DNA of 23,524 nucleotides from an uncultured Mediterraneibacter sp. (lineage in GTDB: Bacteria; Bacillota; Clostridia; Lachnospirales; Lachnospiraceae): the NCBI RefSeq assembly GCF_934309415.1, contig NZ_CAKRDI010000040.1:1-23524 (forward strand), in the 5' to 3' direction. Shown here in pieces: positions 7,862 to 15,526 of this stretch. The first letter of the stretch is position 1, and each line of letters opens with the position of its first letter. The notes beneath the pieces are model-generated. The model had not been told where the DNA came from. It saw only the letters and a list, made by a program, of their open reading frames with translations, and made no database searches. The translations under genes were made by a program, and so were the position numbers.

Positions 7862-8053
7862 GCGCGAAGGCCGGTCCTGTCTGAGAAAGGGCCGTTTTCC
7901 GAGTGGAGTCCGAAACGAAGACACTGTGTGCTCTTTGTTAGACCGGATGGTGCGAAACCCACACGTTGAGTATCATCCGGTCGTTATAAAGAGCCACCGG
8001 GCTGAGTGTCAGGACGGAACGTGCCCGCCCTCAGACAGGACCGACCTTCGCGC
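7862..8053. repeat. 192-nt imperfect palindrome with 24-bp terminal inverted repeats
   Basis: The ends 7862-7885 and 8030-8053 are inverted repeats with one mismatch in 24 (7871 against 8044). Pairing continues inside: GGGC next to the left end with GCCC near 8022-8025, GCTCTTT (7930-7936) with AAAGAGC (7988-7994), and GACCGGATG (7941-7949) with CATCCGGTC (7974-7982). The whole element can fold into one long rod. It is richer in G and C than its flanks, has no transposase gene and no obvious target-site duplication. It abuts the rpsO terminator. It could be a MITE-like or other non-autonomous element, or a structured RNA. Confidence 0.65.
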
Positions 8054-8054
8054 G

Positions 8055-8088
8055 AAAAAAAAGACTGCCACACGAAAAAGTGCAGCAG
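8055..8088 (-). terminator. Rho-independent terminator of rpsO
   Basis: On the minus strand a 9-bp stem (8088-8080 with 8073-8065, two G-U pairs) around a six-base loop is followed by TC and a run of eight T (8062-8055). It lies 17 bases past the rpsO stop. Confidence 0.88.
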
Positions 8089-8104
8089 CCTGTATGATCT
8101 TTGA

Positions 8105-8371
8105 TTATTTTCTAAGACCAAGCTTCTCGATCAGAGCACGATATCTCTCGATATCTACTTTCTTAAGGTATGCAAGAAGTCCTCTTCTCTGTCCTACCAT
8201 TTTCAGAAGTCCTCTTCTGGAGTGGTGATCCTTCGGGTTAGCTTTGAAGTGATCTGTCAGCTCGTTGATTCTAGCTGTAAGGATAGCAACCTGTACTTCC
8301 GGTGATCCTGTATCTCCCTCTGTTCTTCCGAATTCTTTGATGATAGCCTGTTTCTTCTCTTTTGCGATCAT
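8105..8371 (-). CDS. rpsO: 30S ribosomal protein S15
   Basis: S15 is a primary 16S rRNA-binding protein that organises the central domain of the 30S subunit. The 88 residues match the family exactly in length and carry the hallmark [11 protein letters not shown] (residues 19-29), the [20 protein letters not shown] segment (about 50-69) that contacts rRNA, and the C-terminal [14 protein letters not shown]. The ATG at 8371 is preceded by AAGGAGGATTAAATC. It has its own promoter and terminator, placed between ribF and pnp. Confidence 0.98.
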   Translation of the reverse strand: MIAKEKKQAIIKEFGRTEGDTGSPEVQVAILTARINELTDHFKANPKDHHSRRGLLKMVGQRRGLLAYLKKVDIERYRALIEKLGLRK

Positions 8372-8469
8372 GATTTAATCCTCCTTAAAATACTTTTCTT
8401 GTTCAATCGCCTGGTATTAAGTAACGGTCGGAGTCGTCCTGTTACCGAACACCGGTTGGTTTTCAAACC
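8372..8469 (-). promoter_or_regulatory. Structured rpsO leader, possible S15 autoregulatory RNA
   Basis: The predicted leader of about 98 bases can form several small stems: GGTT/AACC near the start, CCGGTGTTCGG, and a stem of GTAAC (8421-8425) with GTTAC (8441-8445) extended by GG/CC. Many bacteria regulate rpsO by S15 binding to its own leader, through several unrelated structures. That this leader does so is an inference; I do not recognise a defined class. Confidence 0.35.
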
Positions 8470-8475
8470 TTTGCT

Positions 8476-8504
8476 AGTATAGCATAGGTTTCTCTTCTTG
8501 TAAA
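8476..8504 (-). promoter_or_regulatory. rpsO promoter, sigma-A type
   Basis: On the minus strand TTTACA (8504-8499) is followed at 17 bases by TATACT (8481-8476). Both boxes are one base from consensus with ideal spacing. The predicted start of transcription is near 8469. Confidence 0.8.
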
Positions 8505-8538
8505 GTCCTAATTTTTACTACTCCCTGCGAATCCAAAG

Positions 8539-8622
8539 GTTACTGTTCAGACCATAGCTAATCACTTTACTGATTAGCTTTGAGGATGCACGTTTTGGCC
8601 TGAATGCATCTCGCCATTTAGA
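8539..8622 (+). repeat. Intergenic palindromic repeat, copy B (half copy)
   Basis: It begins GTTACTGTTC and has the stem AGCTAATCA (8556-8564)/TGATTAGCT (8571-8579) with loop CTTTAC, then the shared core GAGGATGCACGTTTTGGCCT and GAATGCATCTCGCC. It stops 5 bases short of the ribF stop codon, so the distal half found in copies A and D is absent. It lies in the same orientation as copies C and D. Confidence 0.75.
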
Positions 8623-8627
8623 ACACT

Positions 8628-9536
8628 CTATTCTTCCGTAAGCGGGTGCTCTTTCAGATACGTCTCTCCGTATTTCATATCCCGCATCACCGTATCCTGC
8701 AATTCTTCAACTGATTCAAACTTTGTCTCCGGACGTTCAAATTCCGAAAATTTCACTTTGATCCGCTTGCCATAAGCATTTCCTGAGAATCCATATACAT
8801 AGACCTCAAACAGGCGCTTCTTCTCATTCGTAACCGTCGGTTTGACACCGGCATTTCCTACTCCACCGTACCATTTACCGTCAATCAGCACCTGGCATGC
8901 ATAGACACCGTACTTCGGAAGGATCTTGCTCTCCTCCGGCTCGATGTTCATGGTCGGGAAACCGAGAGTACGTCCCAGCTGTTTTCCATGCTCTACCGTA
9001 CCACTCATCTCATACGGATAACCGAGAAGTTCTTCTGCCAGAGCAACATTTCCATCAATCAGTGCTTCTCTGATATAAGTACTGCTGATCTCTCTTCCCT
9101 GATAAGTTTCCTTCTCGATTACATCTACTGTATATCCGTACACCGGAGCATACTTCTCCAGCATATGATAATCGCCCCGTTTCAGATGCCCGAAGGAGCA
9201 GTCTGTACCTACAACAATGTGCGCCGCATGCAGTTTTTCACAGAGAATATTCTGAATGAATTTCTCCGCTTCCATCTCCATCAGTTCCCGGGTGAACGGA
9301 TAATCAATCAGATAATCCACTCTGTCGCTCAGATACTTCTTCTTTTCTTCTTTTGTCATAAGACAGTCCTTGTGCATATCGAACGCACAAACTACACTCT
9401 CGCACTCACTGTCCGCATATTCTGTTATTTTCTCAATCAGTTTCTGATGCCCTCTGTGAAGCCCGTCAAACTTTCCCAGCGTCACAGCAGTCCTCTTCTC
9501 TCCGTGGAACGCATCAATTCCCTCAATATACTGCAT
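8628..9536 (-). CDS. ribF: Bifunctional riboflavin kinase/FAD synthetase
   Basis: RibF phosphorylates riboflavin to FMN and adenylylates FMN to FAD. The 302 residues are of normal length. The N-terminal adenylyltransferase domain shows GKFDGLHRGH (about 22-31) and GTDCSFGHLKRGD; the SSTYIREAL segment follows. The C-terminal kinase domain shows GRTLGFPTMNI (about 189-199) and the GVYACQVLIDGKWYGGVGNAG strand. The ATG at 9536 follows AAGAGGTTGACGAAAC. It lies 30 bases after truB and ends the nusA operon; a repeat copy starts just past its stop. Confidence 0.96.
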   Translation of the reverse strand: MQYIEGIDAFHGEKRTAVTLGKFDGLHRGHQKLIEKITEYADSECESVVCAFDMHKDCLMTKEEKKKYLSDRVDYLIDYPFTRELMEMEAEKFIQNILCEKLHAAHIVVGTDCSFGHLKRGDYHMLEKYAPVYGYTVDVIEKETYQGREISSTYIREALIDGNVALAEELLGYPYEMSGTVEHGKQLGRTLGFPTMNIEPEESKILPKYGVYACQVLIDGKWYGGVGNAGVKPTVTNEKKRLFEVYVYGFSGNAYGKRIKVKFSEFERPETKFESVEELQDTVMRDMKYGETYLKEHPLTEE

Positions 9537-9566
9537 GTTTCGTCAACCTCTTATGTCTCTTATTTG

Positions 9567-10505
9567 CTACCGTTCTTGCAACACGTCTCCAAAAACACTC
9601 TCCGGATCATAAAACATTTTCACAATATGAAATCCGTCCCGTTCTGCTTCATACTTATAAATGCCGATAAAATTGTGTCTCGGATCGTAAACACGCACTT
9701 CTTCTTGCGGTGTGCAGGTTACTGCTTCCTTCAGACATTTCATCGAAAAATCATTTCCATTATAAACCATCGGGCAATATTTGTCAGCAGGAACTACTGC
9801 TTTCAAATGAGAAAACATCTCATCCAGCGGGATGATCAGATCTTTCAGTTTTCCCTCTTCTGCCTGTCGCTTTACTTCTTCCAGTTTCACACTGTCTGCT
9901 ATGGCAAATTTCCCCACGCGTGATCTTACAAGCTGTTCCATACAGCCTCCCACGCCCAGTTTCGCACCAATATCATGGCAGAGTGTGCGGATGTAAGTAC
10001 CTTTGGAGCACTCTACTTCCATCGTCACTCTTGGAAGATCGATTGCCTTGATTGTAATATTATGAATCTGCACTTTTCTGCTCTTACGTTCTACGGTCTT
10101 GCCTTCTCTCGCAAGTTCATAAAGCTTCTTTCCATTCACTTTCAGTGCGGAATACATCGGCGGAATCTGGTCGTATTCCCCGATAAAGCTCAGAATGCAC
10201 TCTTTTACCTGTTCTTCCTTCAACTGTGTGGTTTCGTGTTCCTCCAGCACTGTTCCTGAAGTATCCTGTGTATCTGTCACCTGACCCAAAAGCAGAACCG
10301 CTTCATACGTCTTGTCATGATCCGTCAGAAGGTCGCAGAGTTTTGTCGCTCTTCCAAGACAGACAGGGAGCACCCCCGTCGCATCAGGATCAAGGGTGCC
10401 CGTATGTCCGATCTTCTTCTGACCGGCAACTTTACGCAGAACAGCGACCACATCATGAGAAGTGTATCCTTTTTCTTTGTAAATATTCAAAATTCCATTA
10501 ATCAT
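9567..10505 (-). CDS. truB: tRNA pseudouridine(55) synthase TruB
   Basis: TruB converts U55 of the tRNA T-arm to pseudouridine and also acts as a tRNA chaperone. The 312 residues begin INGILNIYKEKGYTSHDVV, with the catalytic motif GHTGTLDPDATGVLP (D39 as nucleophile), then GTYIRTLCHDIGAKLGVG at about 179-196. The C-terminal part matches the Firmicute TruB extension. The ATG at 10505 has AGGA 7 bases upstream. It sits between nrnA and ribF, the usual order in this operon. Confidence 0.97.
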   Translation of the reverse strand: MINGILNIYKEKGYTSHDVVAVLRKVAGQKKIGHTGTLDPDATGVLPVCLGRATKLCDLLTDHDKTYEAVLLLGQVTDTQDTSGTVLEEHETTQLKEEQVKECILSFIGEYDQIPPMYSALKVNGKKLYELAREGKTVERKSRKVQIHNITIKAIDLPRVTMEVECSKGTYIRTLCHDIGAKLGVGGCMEQLVRSRVGKFAIADSVKLEEVKRQAEEGKLKDLIIPLDEMFSHLKAVVPADKYCPMVYNGNDFSMKCLKEAVTCTPQEEVRVYDPRHNFIGIYKYEAERDGFHIVKMFYDPESVFGDVLQER

Positions 10506-10544
10506 TTTTTATCCTGTCTTATCCGATTTCTTTGATCTGTATAT

Positions 10545-11507
10545 TTATTCTTCCACTCCATCCAGCTGATGCTCAATCAGAAGTGTCAGATTATTGATCA
10601 CATCATGTGCTGAACCTTTCATCGTAACTCCGGCAGCTCTTACATGGCCGCCTCCACCGTAATACTGTGCCACTTTGCTTACATCCACCAGCTCTTTGGA
10701 TCTCAGGCTGACTTTGAATGTCTGCAGCTCAATTTCATGCAGGAAAATTGCCACTTCCACGCCTTTTGTCTGGCGAAGCTGACTTACGATTCCCTCCAGA
10801 TCTGATGGTTTTGCCTGGAAGAATTCCATTTCCTTTAAACGCACTACAGACACGATACAGCGCTTATCCAGAACCAGCATGCTCTCAATCAGAGCTTTTC
10901 CAAGAATCTGATTCTGCACGTATGTTTTCTCATAATACGTTCTGTCAATGATCTCATTTCCGTTGATTCCTTTGCGCATCAGCTGTGCTGCTGCCTCCAT
11001 CGTCTCCGGTGAAGTACAGGAATACTGGAACACACCGGTATCATGGGCGATTCCCATGTACAGTGCCTCTGCTACCGGTTTGCTGATCTTCTCATAATCC
11101 AGGAGATTGTATACCAGCTCTGAGGTAGAGCTTGCATCCGGTACAATGTAATTTACGTCGGCAAATGCAGCATTGCTGACATGATGATCGATGCAGCATG
11201 TTTCTTTCGCAGACTTGAACAGCTCCTGTGAAAATCCAAGGCGCTGCAGATCTCCGCAGTCCATGCAGATAAAAAGGTCATACACTTTTCCTGCCGGAAT
11301 CTCTGTTTTTACCTCATCTGTGTGCTCGATCATGCGGTATGCATCCGGCACTCCTTCCAAATATAGGTCTGTCTCAAGTTGCGGGAAGTGCTCATGAAGA
11401 TACATATAAAGTCCCATTGTGGAACCCACACAGTCTCCGTCCGGACGTACATGTCCGCCCAGAGCTACTGTATGTTTGTCTTTCAGAATTTCTTCCAATA
11501 CTATCAT
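10545..11507 (-). CDS. nrnA: Bifunctional oligoribonuclease/PAP phosphatase NrnA (DHH family)
   Basis: NrnA-type DHH phosphoesterases degrade very short RNAs (nanoRNA) and pAp. From the ATG at 11507 the protein has 320 residues. Motifs include GGHVRPDGDCVGS near the N-terminus, the MDCGD metal-binding segment, the signature DHH (CCIDHHVSNAAF), and the C-terminal DHHA1 motif GGGGHVRAAG. The ATG at 11507 directly follows the rbfA stop (TAGC then ATG). An upstream ATG at 11525 would add six residues, but AAAGG abuts it directly, too close to serve it. Residues after 11507 align with the usual family start. Confidence 0.93.
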   Translation of the reverse strand: MIVLEEILKDKHTVALGGHVRPDGDCVGSTMGLYMYLHEHFPQLETDLYLEGVPDAYRMIEHTDEVKTEIPAGKVYDLFICMDCGDLQRLGFSQELFKSAKETCCIDHHVSNAAFADVNYIVPDASSTSELVYNLLDYEKISKPVAEALYMGIAHDTGVFQYSCTSPETMEAAAQLMRKGINGNEIIDRTYYEKTYVQNQILGKALIESMLVLDKRCIVSVVRLKEMEFFQAKPSDLEGIVSQLRQTKGVEVAIFLHEIELQTFKVSLRSKELVDVSKVAQYYGGGGHVRAAGVTMKGSAHDVINNLTLLIEHQLDGVEE

Positions 11508-11508
11508 G

Positions 11509-11883
11509 CTATTCTTCAGCTCCATCCTTTAAATCTCTTGTCACTTCGTCAATCTTCTTACTGATATTTACACCGTATTCAATGGACTGATCCACGATAA
11601 AACGGATCTCCGGTGTATTACGCATGTTGATCGTGCGGGCCAGTTCGCGGCGGATATATCCTTCTGCGCTCTGCAGTCCTTTGATCGTATCTTCCTGCGC
11701 TTTCTTGTCGCCAAGTACGCTGATGTAAGCTTTGCATGTCTTTAAGTCCGGAGCTACTTCGACAGCAACTACAGAAGTCATCGGTGCAACTCTCGGATCT
11801 TTGATTCCACCGCGCAGGATATTACTCAGCTCACGCTGAACTTCTGCATTTACACGCGTATTTTTAATACTGTTTTTTCTCAT
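11509..11883 (-). CDS. rbfA: 30S ribosome-binding factor A
   Basis: RbfA is a late 30S assembly factor that binds near the 16S 5' helix and is released on maturation. The 124 residues show the KH-like fold pattern: KNTRVNAEVQRELSNIL (about 7-23), DPRVAPMTSVVAVEVAPDLKTCKAYISV (about 29-56), and the C-terminal RNTPEIRFIVDQSIEYGVNISKKID. The start has AAGGAGCAGAATA immediately upstream. It follows infB after 118 bases that contain a hairpin. Confidence 0.97.
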   Translation of the reverse strand: MRKNSIKNTRVNAEVQRELSNILRGGIKDPRVAPMTSVVAVEVAPDLKTCKAYISVLGDKKAQEDTIKGLQSAEGYIRRELARTINMRNTPEIRFIVDQSIEYGVNISKKIDEVTRDLKDGAEE

Positions 11884-11902
11884 TATTCTGCTCCTTAAAA
11901 TT

Positions 11903-11946
11903 TCAGAACAGGTTCCAGAAACACATTCCAGGAACCTATGTTCTGA
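11903..11946 (-). other. Hairpin in the infB-rbfA spacer
   Basis: TCAGAACA+GGTTCC (11903-11916) pairs with GGAACC (11931-11936) and, after a two-base bulge, TGTTCTGA (11939-11946): 14 pairs. On the minus strand it is followed by AATTTTAAGGAG, so it ends just before the rbfA ribosome binding site. The T-run is short. It may be a partial terminator, a processing site or an mRNA-stability element within the operon. Confidence 0.5.
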
Positions 11947-12001
11947 TCATTTTTATTAAGATAATTGCTTCACCACATTGCAGTTTCCACAATTCATTTT
12001 A

Positions 12002-14704
12002 TTATTTACGCTCAGTCTCCACCATCTTGTAAGCTTCAACCTGGTCGCCTTCTTTGATATCATTGTAGTTCTCAAATACGAAACCACACTCGTATCCGGC
12101 TTTTACTTCCTTCACGTCATCTTTGAAACGTTTCAGAGATGCAAGCGGTCCGTCGAATACAACGATTCCGTCACGAACAAGACGAACAGAACAGTTTCTC
12201 TCGAAGATACCATCCTGAACATAAGCTCCGGCGATCGTTCCAACTCCGGAAGCCTTGAATGTCTGACGTACTTCTGCATGACCAAGGATCTTCTCCTCGA
12301 ATACAGGATCGAGCATTCCCTTCATGGCTGCCTCTACATCTTCGATGGCATTGTAGATAACTCTGTAAAGTCTTAAGTCTACACCTTCGCGCTCAGCGAT
12401 CTCTTTTGCTGTAGCATCCGGACGTACGTTAAATCCGATGATGATCGCATTGGATGCAGATGCAAGGATTACGTCAGATTCGTTGATCGCACCAACACCG
12501 CCATGGATGATCTTAACAACAACTTCGTCGTTGCTCAGTTTCAGGAGGCTCTGCTTGATCGCCTCAACAGATCCCTGTACGTCTGCTTTTACTACGATAT
12601 CCAGTTCTTTTAAGTTACCTTCCTGGATCTGGTTGAACAGATCATCCAGAGACATCTTGGATTTTGTCTCTTCCAGAAGTTTTACTTTATTCTGAGAGAT
12701 AAATGTCTCGGCAAATGCTCTTGCCTCTTTCTCAGAATCACATCCTACGAATACTTCACCGGCATTCGGAACGTCATTCAGGCCGAGGATCTCAACCGGC
12801 TGGGACGGTCCTGCTTCTTTGACACGTCTTCCTCTGTCATCCATCATGGCTCTTACACGTCCGTGTGCGCTTCCTGCTGCAATGGCATCTCCTACATGAA
12901 GTGTACCTTTCTGTACAAGAACAGTTGCAACAGATCCTTTTCCTTTATCCAGCTCAGCCTCGATGACAAGACCACGGGCTGCACGGTTCGGGTTCGCTTT
13001 GAGCTCCATCACTTCTGCTGTCAGAAGGATCATCTCAAGCAGATCCTGGATACCTTCTTTTGTATGTGCAGATACCGGTACGAAGATGGTGCTTCCGCCC
13101 CAGTCTTCCGGAATCAGTTCATACTCTGTCAGCTCCTGTTTTACACGCTCGATATTCGCACTTGGCTTATCGATCTTGTTGATTGCAACGATAATCTCGA
13201 TTCCTGCTGCTTTCGCATGGTTGATTGCCTCAACAGTCTGTGGCATAACACCGTCGTCTGCTGCTACTACAAGGATCGCGATATCTGTAGAGTTTGCTCC
13301 ACGCATACGCATTGCTGTAAACGCCTCATGTCCCGGTGTGTCAAGGAATGTGATCTTCTCCCCATTGATCTCTACAACAGATGCACCGATGTGCTGTGTG
13401 ATACCACCGGCCTCACGACCTGTTACATTACTGTCACGGATTGCATCCAGAAGGGAAGTTTTACCGTGGTCAACGTGACCCATTACACAGACTACAGGAG
13501 GACGTTTTACCATCAGGCTTTCGTCTTCTTCATCCTCTTTAAGAAGTTCTTCGATTACATCGACTACTACTTCTTTCTCGCAGAGAACGTCAAATTCCAT
13601 TGCGATCTCTTCTGCTGTATCATAATCTACTTCCTGGTTTACAGTAACGATCTTGCCCTGCATAAAGAGTTTCTTTACGATCACAGACGGAACGATCTTC
13701 ATCTTGTCAGCAAGCTCTTTGATTGTAAGAACTTCCGGGATAACGATCTGTTTGATCTGCTCTTCCTGTTTCTCTTCCTGCTTGATCTGTGGTTTCTTCA
13801 CCTCGGCTACATTCTTCTGCTTCTTGCCTTTTTTGCCTCTGCCCTCGAATGCCTCGTCTCTGTATTCTTTCTTCTTGTTGTCTCTCTCTTTGTCTTTTGC
13901 CTTATTTCTCTGGCTCTTCTGCTGCTCTACGATTGGAGCTGCATCTCTGTCTTTGTCATTTCTGCGGGAGTCATTTCTTCTGTCTCCACGCTGTCCCTGT
14001 CCGCCTCTCTGATCACGGTCACGGTTTCCGAAATCACGTCCACCTCTGTCCTGACGTGGTCCTCTGTCGTTTCTGTCTCCTCTGTTGTCATTTCTGCGGG
14101 AGTCATTTCTGTCTCCTCTGTCCTGACGCGGTCCTCTGTCATTTCTGTCTCCGAACGGACGCTGTCCCGGTCTGTCGTTTCTGTCCTGACGTACCGGTCT
14201 TCCCTCTCCTGTCGGGCGGGATGTTCTCTCTGGACGGTTTCCTCCCTGTGCAGGTCTGTCCTGACGTGCCGGTCTCTCTGTACGAGGTCCTCTTCCTTCC
14301 TCAGCTGCACGTGTTCCCTGCGGTCTCTCTGTACGCGCCGGTCTTCCTTCTCCTGTCGGACGGCTGCCTGCCTGTGCCGGTCTGTTTCCTGCCGGGCGGT
14401 TTCCTCCCTGTGCAGGACGTCCCTGGTTCTGTGCCGGGCGTTTTCCCTGCAGTCTGCTGCTGTTCTTTGAATTCTGCGGACGGACTACAAATGCAACATT
14501 TTTCTTCTTTGGAGCTCCGCCGTCTTTCTCTGTTGTCATATCTGCTGCCGGTTCTGTCTTTGCTTCTTCTTTCTTTCCGGCTGTCTCTTTTCTAAACTCT
14601 TCTGCCACGTTATCCTCCACTGTACTCATCTGACTCTTGTAACTGTTCAGATCTGTCGCAGGTTGTCTGTGGTTCCCGTTCACATGATCTGTGAGCAGGA
14701 CCAT
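12002..14704 (-). CDS. infB: Translation initiation factor IF-2
   Basis: IF-2 is the GTPase that brings fMet-tRNA to the 30S P site and promotes subunit joining. The 900 residues contain a long basic N-terminal region with Arg/Asp/Gly/Pro repeats (about 80-255), an IF2-N domain (about 325-372, [22 protein letters not shown]), the GTPase domain with GHVDHGKT (409-416), DTPGHE (455-460), NKID (509-512) and SAH (545-547), followed by domains II, III and the tRNA-binding C-terminal barrel. The ATG at 14704 is preceded by AGAAGGGGGTGG, rather close. An in-frame ATG at 14629 lacks a ribosome binding site. The N-terminal repeat region is the variable part of the family. Confidence 0.97.
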   Translation of the reverse strand: MVLLTDHVNGNHRQPATDLNSYKSQMSTVEDNVAEEFRKETAGKKEEAKTEPAADMTTEKDGGAPKKKNVAFVVRPQNSKNSSRLQGKRPAQNQGRPAQGGNRPAGNRPAQAGSRPTGEGRPARTERPQGTRAAEEGRGPRTERPARQDRPAQGGNRPERTSRPTGEGRPVRQDRNDRPGQRPFGDRNDRGPRQDRGDRNDSRRNDNRGDRNDRGPRQDRGGRDFGNRDRDQRGGQGQRGDRRNDSRRNDKDRDAAPIVEQQKSQRNKAKDKERDNKKKEYRDEAFEGRGKKGKKQKNVAEVKKPQIKQEEKQEEQIKQIVIPEVLTIKELADKMKIVPSVIVKKLFMQGKIVTVNQEVDYDTAEEIAMEFDVLCEKEVVVDVIEELLKEDEEDESLMVKRPPVVCVMGHVDHGKTSLLDAIRDSNVTGREAGGITQHIGASVVEINGEKITFLDTPGHEAFTAMRMRGANSTDIAILVVAADDGVMPQTVEAINHAKAAGIEIIVAINKIDKPSANIERVKQELTEYELIPEDWGGSTIFVPVSAHTKEGIQDLLEMILLTAEVMELKANPNRAARGLVIEAELDKGKGSVATVLVQKGTLHVGDAIAAGSAHGRVRAMMDDRGRRVKEAGPSQPVEILGLNDVPNAGEVFVGCDSEKEARAFAETFISQNKVKLLEETKSKMSLDDLFNQIQEGNLKELDIVVKADVQGSVEAIKQSLLKLSNDEVVVKIIHGGVGAINESDVILASASNAIIIGFNVRPDATAKEIAEREGVDLRLYRVIYNAIEDVEAAMKGMLDPVFEEKILGHAEVRQTFKASGVGTIAGAYVQDGIFERNCSVRLVRDGIVVFDGPLASLKRFKDDVKEVKAGYECGFVFENYNDIKEGDQVEAYKMVETERK

Positions 14705-14920
14705 CCACCCCCTTCTGTCTGTCAGTTACCAACTCTAAATTTCTATGTTTCTCTTATTTAAAATATTCCGAAGCCAATTTCATTCTTTCCTGCCGTAAAT
14801 TATAAACAGCTTTCAGATTCTTCTTTTCTGTTTTCACAGACACTGATCCTGGCTTCTTCCTATTTTCTTCTTCCAAAGCTTTCTTCCATGTTTCTGCGCA
14901 TCTTCTGAACGCGTTTCGTT
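14705..14920 (-). other. ylxQ-infB spacer; possible short ORF, otherwise empty
   Basis: These 216 bases are A-rich on the minus strand. A 10-bp inverted repeat (14900-14909/14927-14936) overlaps the ylxQ stop. One frame stays open to a stop at 14754-14756. From a TTG at 14876 it would encode 40 Lys/Glu-rich residues (EEENRKKPGSVSVKTEKK and so on), with a weak GGAAG upstream. I see no recognised family and no clear promoter. Confidence 0.35.
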
Positions 14921-15241
14921 TTATGCTTCAGAAGATCTCGCTTTCATCTCTTTGAGGATCCCTTTGGTGAACCCTTCATCCAAGATTGCCAGGGATGCGC
15001 GGAACTGTTTGCCCATCGCATGTCCCAGGGTATCTTTATCTCCGTAGACTATGATCGGAACTTCGTAAAATTCACACATGTCTCGGAATTTCTTCTTTGT
15101 ATTGTCTGATGCATCTTCGGCTACCACGACCAGTGTCGCCCGTCCGGACTTCACTTCACTCTCTGTCATAAATTCACCGCTTGCGCATCTTCCAGCCTTT
15201 GTTGCAAGACTGATCAGAGACAGTACTTTATCTCTAGCCAA
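14921..15241 (-). CDS. ylxQ: L7Ae/YlxQ-family RNA-binding protein
   Basis: Members of the L7Ae/L30e fold bind kink-turn-like RNA; bacterial YlxQ is linked to ribosomal or RNase-related RNA. From a TTG at 15241 the product has 106 residues: ARDKVLSLISLATKAGRCASGE at the start, VVVAEDASDNTKKKF (the conserved glycine-rich or Asp-Ala-Ser motif region) and a C-terminal helix. The TTG lies behind AAGGAGATGGAG and gives the standard family start. The frame is open to an ATG at 15271, which overlaps ylxR by 38 bases and adds an unusual Trp/Arg-rich leader. It overlaps ylxR by 8 bases. Confidence 0.87.
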   Translation of the reverse strand: MARDKVLSLISLATKAGRCASGEFMTESEVKSGRATLVVVAEDASDNTKKKFRDMCEFYEVPIIVYGDKDTLGHAMGKQFRASLAILDEGFTKGILKEMKARSSEA

Positions 15242-15506
15242 TTGACTCCATCTCCTTTTCCAGTCTCTCATATACTTCCTGCGGAATCGCCTGTTTGAAA
15301 GAACGTTCCAGACCTTTATTCTTCACAGCCTGTGCAAAACATTCTTTCTGCGGACACAGATAAGCTCCGCGCCCGTTTTTCTTCCCGGTCGTATCAATCA
15401 CAAAATCCTCTTCTTCGATTCTGAGGATCCGGATCAGTTCCTTCTTCGGTTTCATCTCTCCACAGCCCACACATTTCCGCATGGGAATCTTCTTCTTTAC
15501 TGCCAA
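15234..15506 (-). CDS. ylxR: YlxR/RnpM (DUF448) RNA-binding protein
   Basis: YlxR proteins are small nucleic-acid-binding proteins always found next to nusA. In B. subtilis the protein has been reported to bind and modulate RNase P (RnpM). The hallmark is IPMRKCVGCGEMKPKKELIRI near the N-terminus and GRGAYLCPQKECF in the middle; the remainder is basic and helical. I choose the TTG at 15506 (90 residues), which has GAGAGGGTG six bases upstream. A GTG at 15515 abuts the ribosome binding site, and an ATG at 15482 lacks one. It starts 20 bases after nusA. Confidence 0.9.
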   Translation of the reverse strand: MAVKKKIPMRKCVGCGEMKPKKELIRILRIEEEDFVIDTTGKKNGRGAYLCPQKECFAQAVKNKGLERSFKQAIPQEVYERLEKEMESIG

Positions 15507-15526
15507 GCGCTTCACCCTCTCAAATC

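Larger units (their letters stand above)
7464..8054. other. Gene-free rpsO-pnp spacer filled with palindromic elements
   Basis: I accept no gene here. From low to high coordinates it holds repeat copy A (7502-7656), a tail that repeats one end of that element (about 7681-7706), a perfect hairpin (7736-7786) and a 192-nt palindrome (7862-8053). Short open frames cross it on both strands, but they follow the palindromes, lack ribosome binding sites and look like no protein family I know. The region separates the rpsO terminator from the pnp promoter. Confidence 0.7.

Noticed and set aside
7705..7962. 85-codon minus-strand frame in the rpsO-pnp spacer
   Set aside because: It runs through the 15-bp hairpin and the left part of the 192-nt palindrome, has no ribosome binding site and reads like translated repeat.
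7862..8053. Insertion sequence or transposon
   Set aside because: No transposase frame, no target-site duplication at the ends. Only a MITE-like or structural element can be supported.
7640..8228. Plus-strand open frames of 100-109 codons across the rpsO-pnp spacer
   Set aside because: They run through palindromes and into the antisense of rpsO, with no ribosome binding site or recognisable domain.
8988..9923. 311-codon plus-strand frame opposite ribF/truB
   Set aside because: It is antisense to two certain genes, has no ribosome binding site and its composition is typical of shadow frames.
12863..14470. 535-codon open frame on the plus strand, opposite infB
   Set aside because: It lies entirely antisense to a certain IF-2 gene, is Cys/Ser/Leu-rich as expected from the complement of Arg/Asp/Gly codons, and has no family resemblance.
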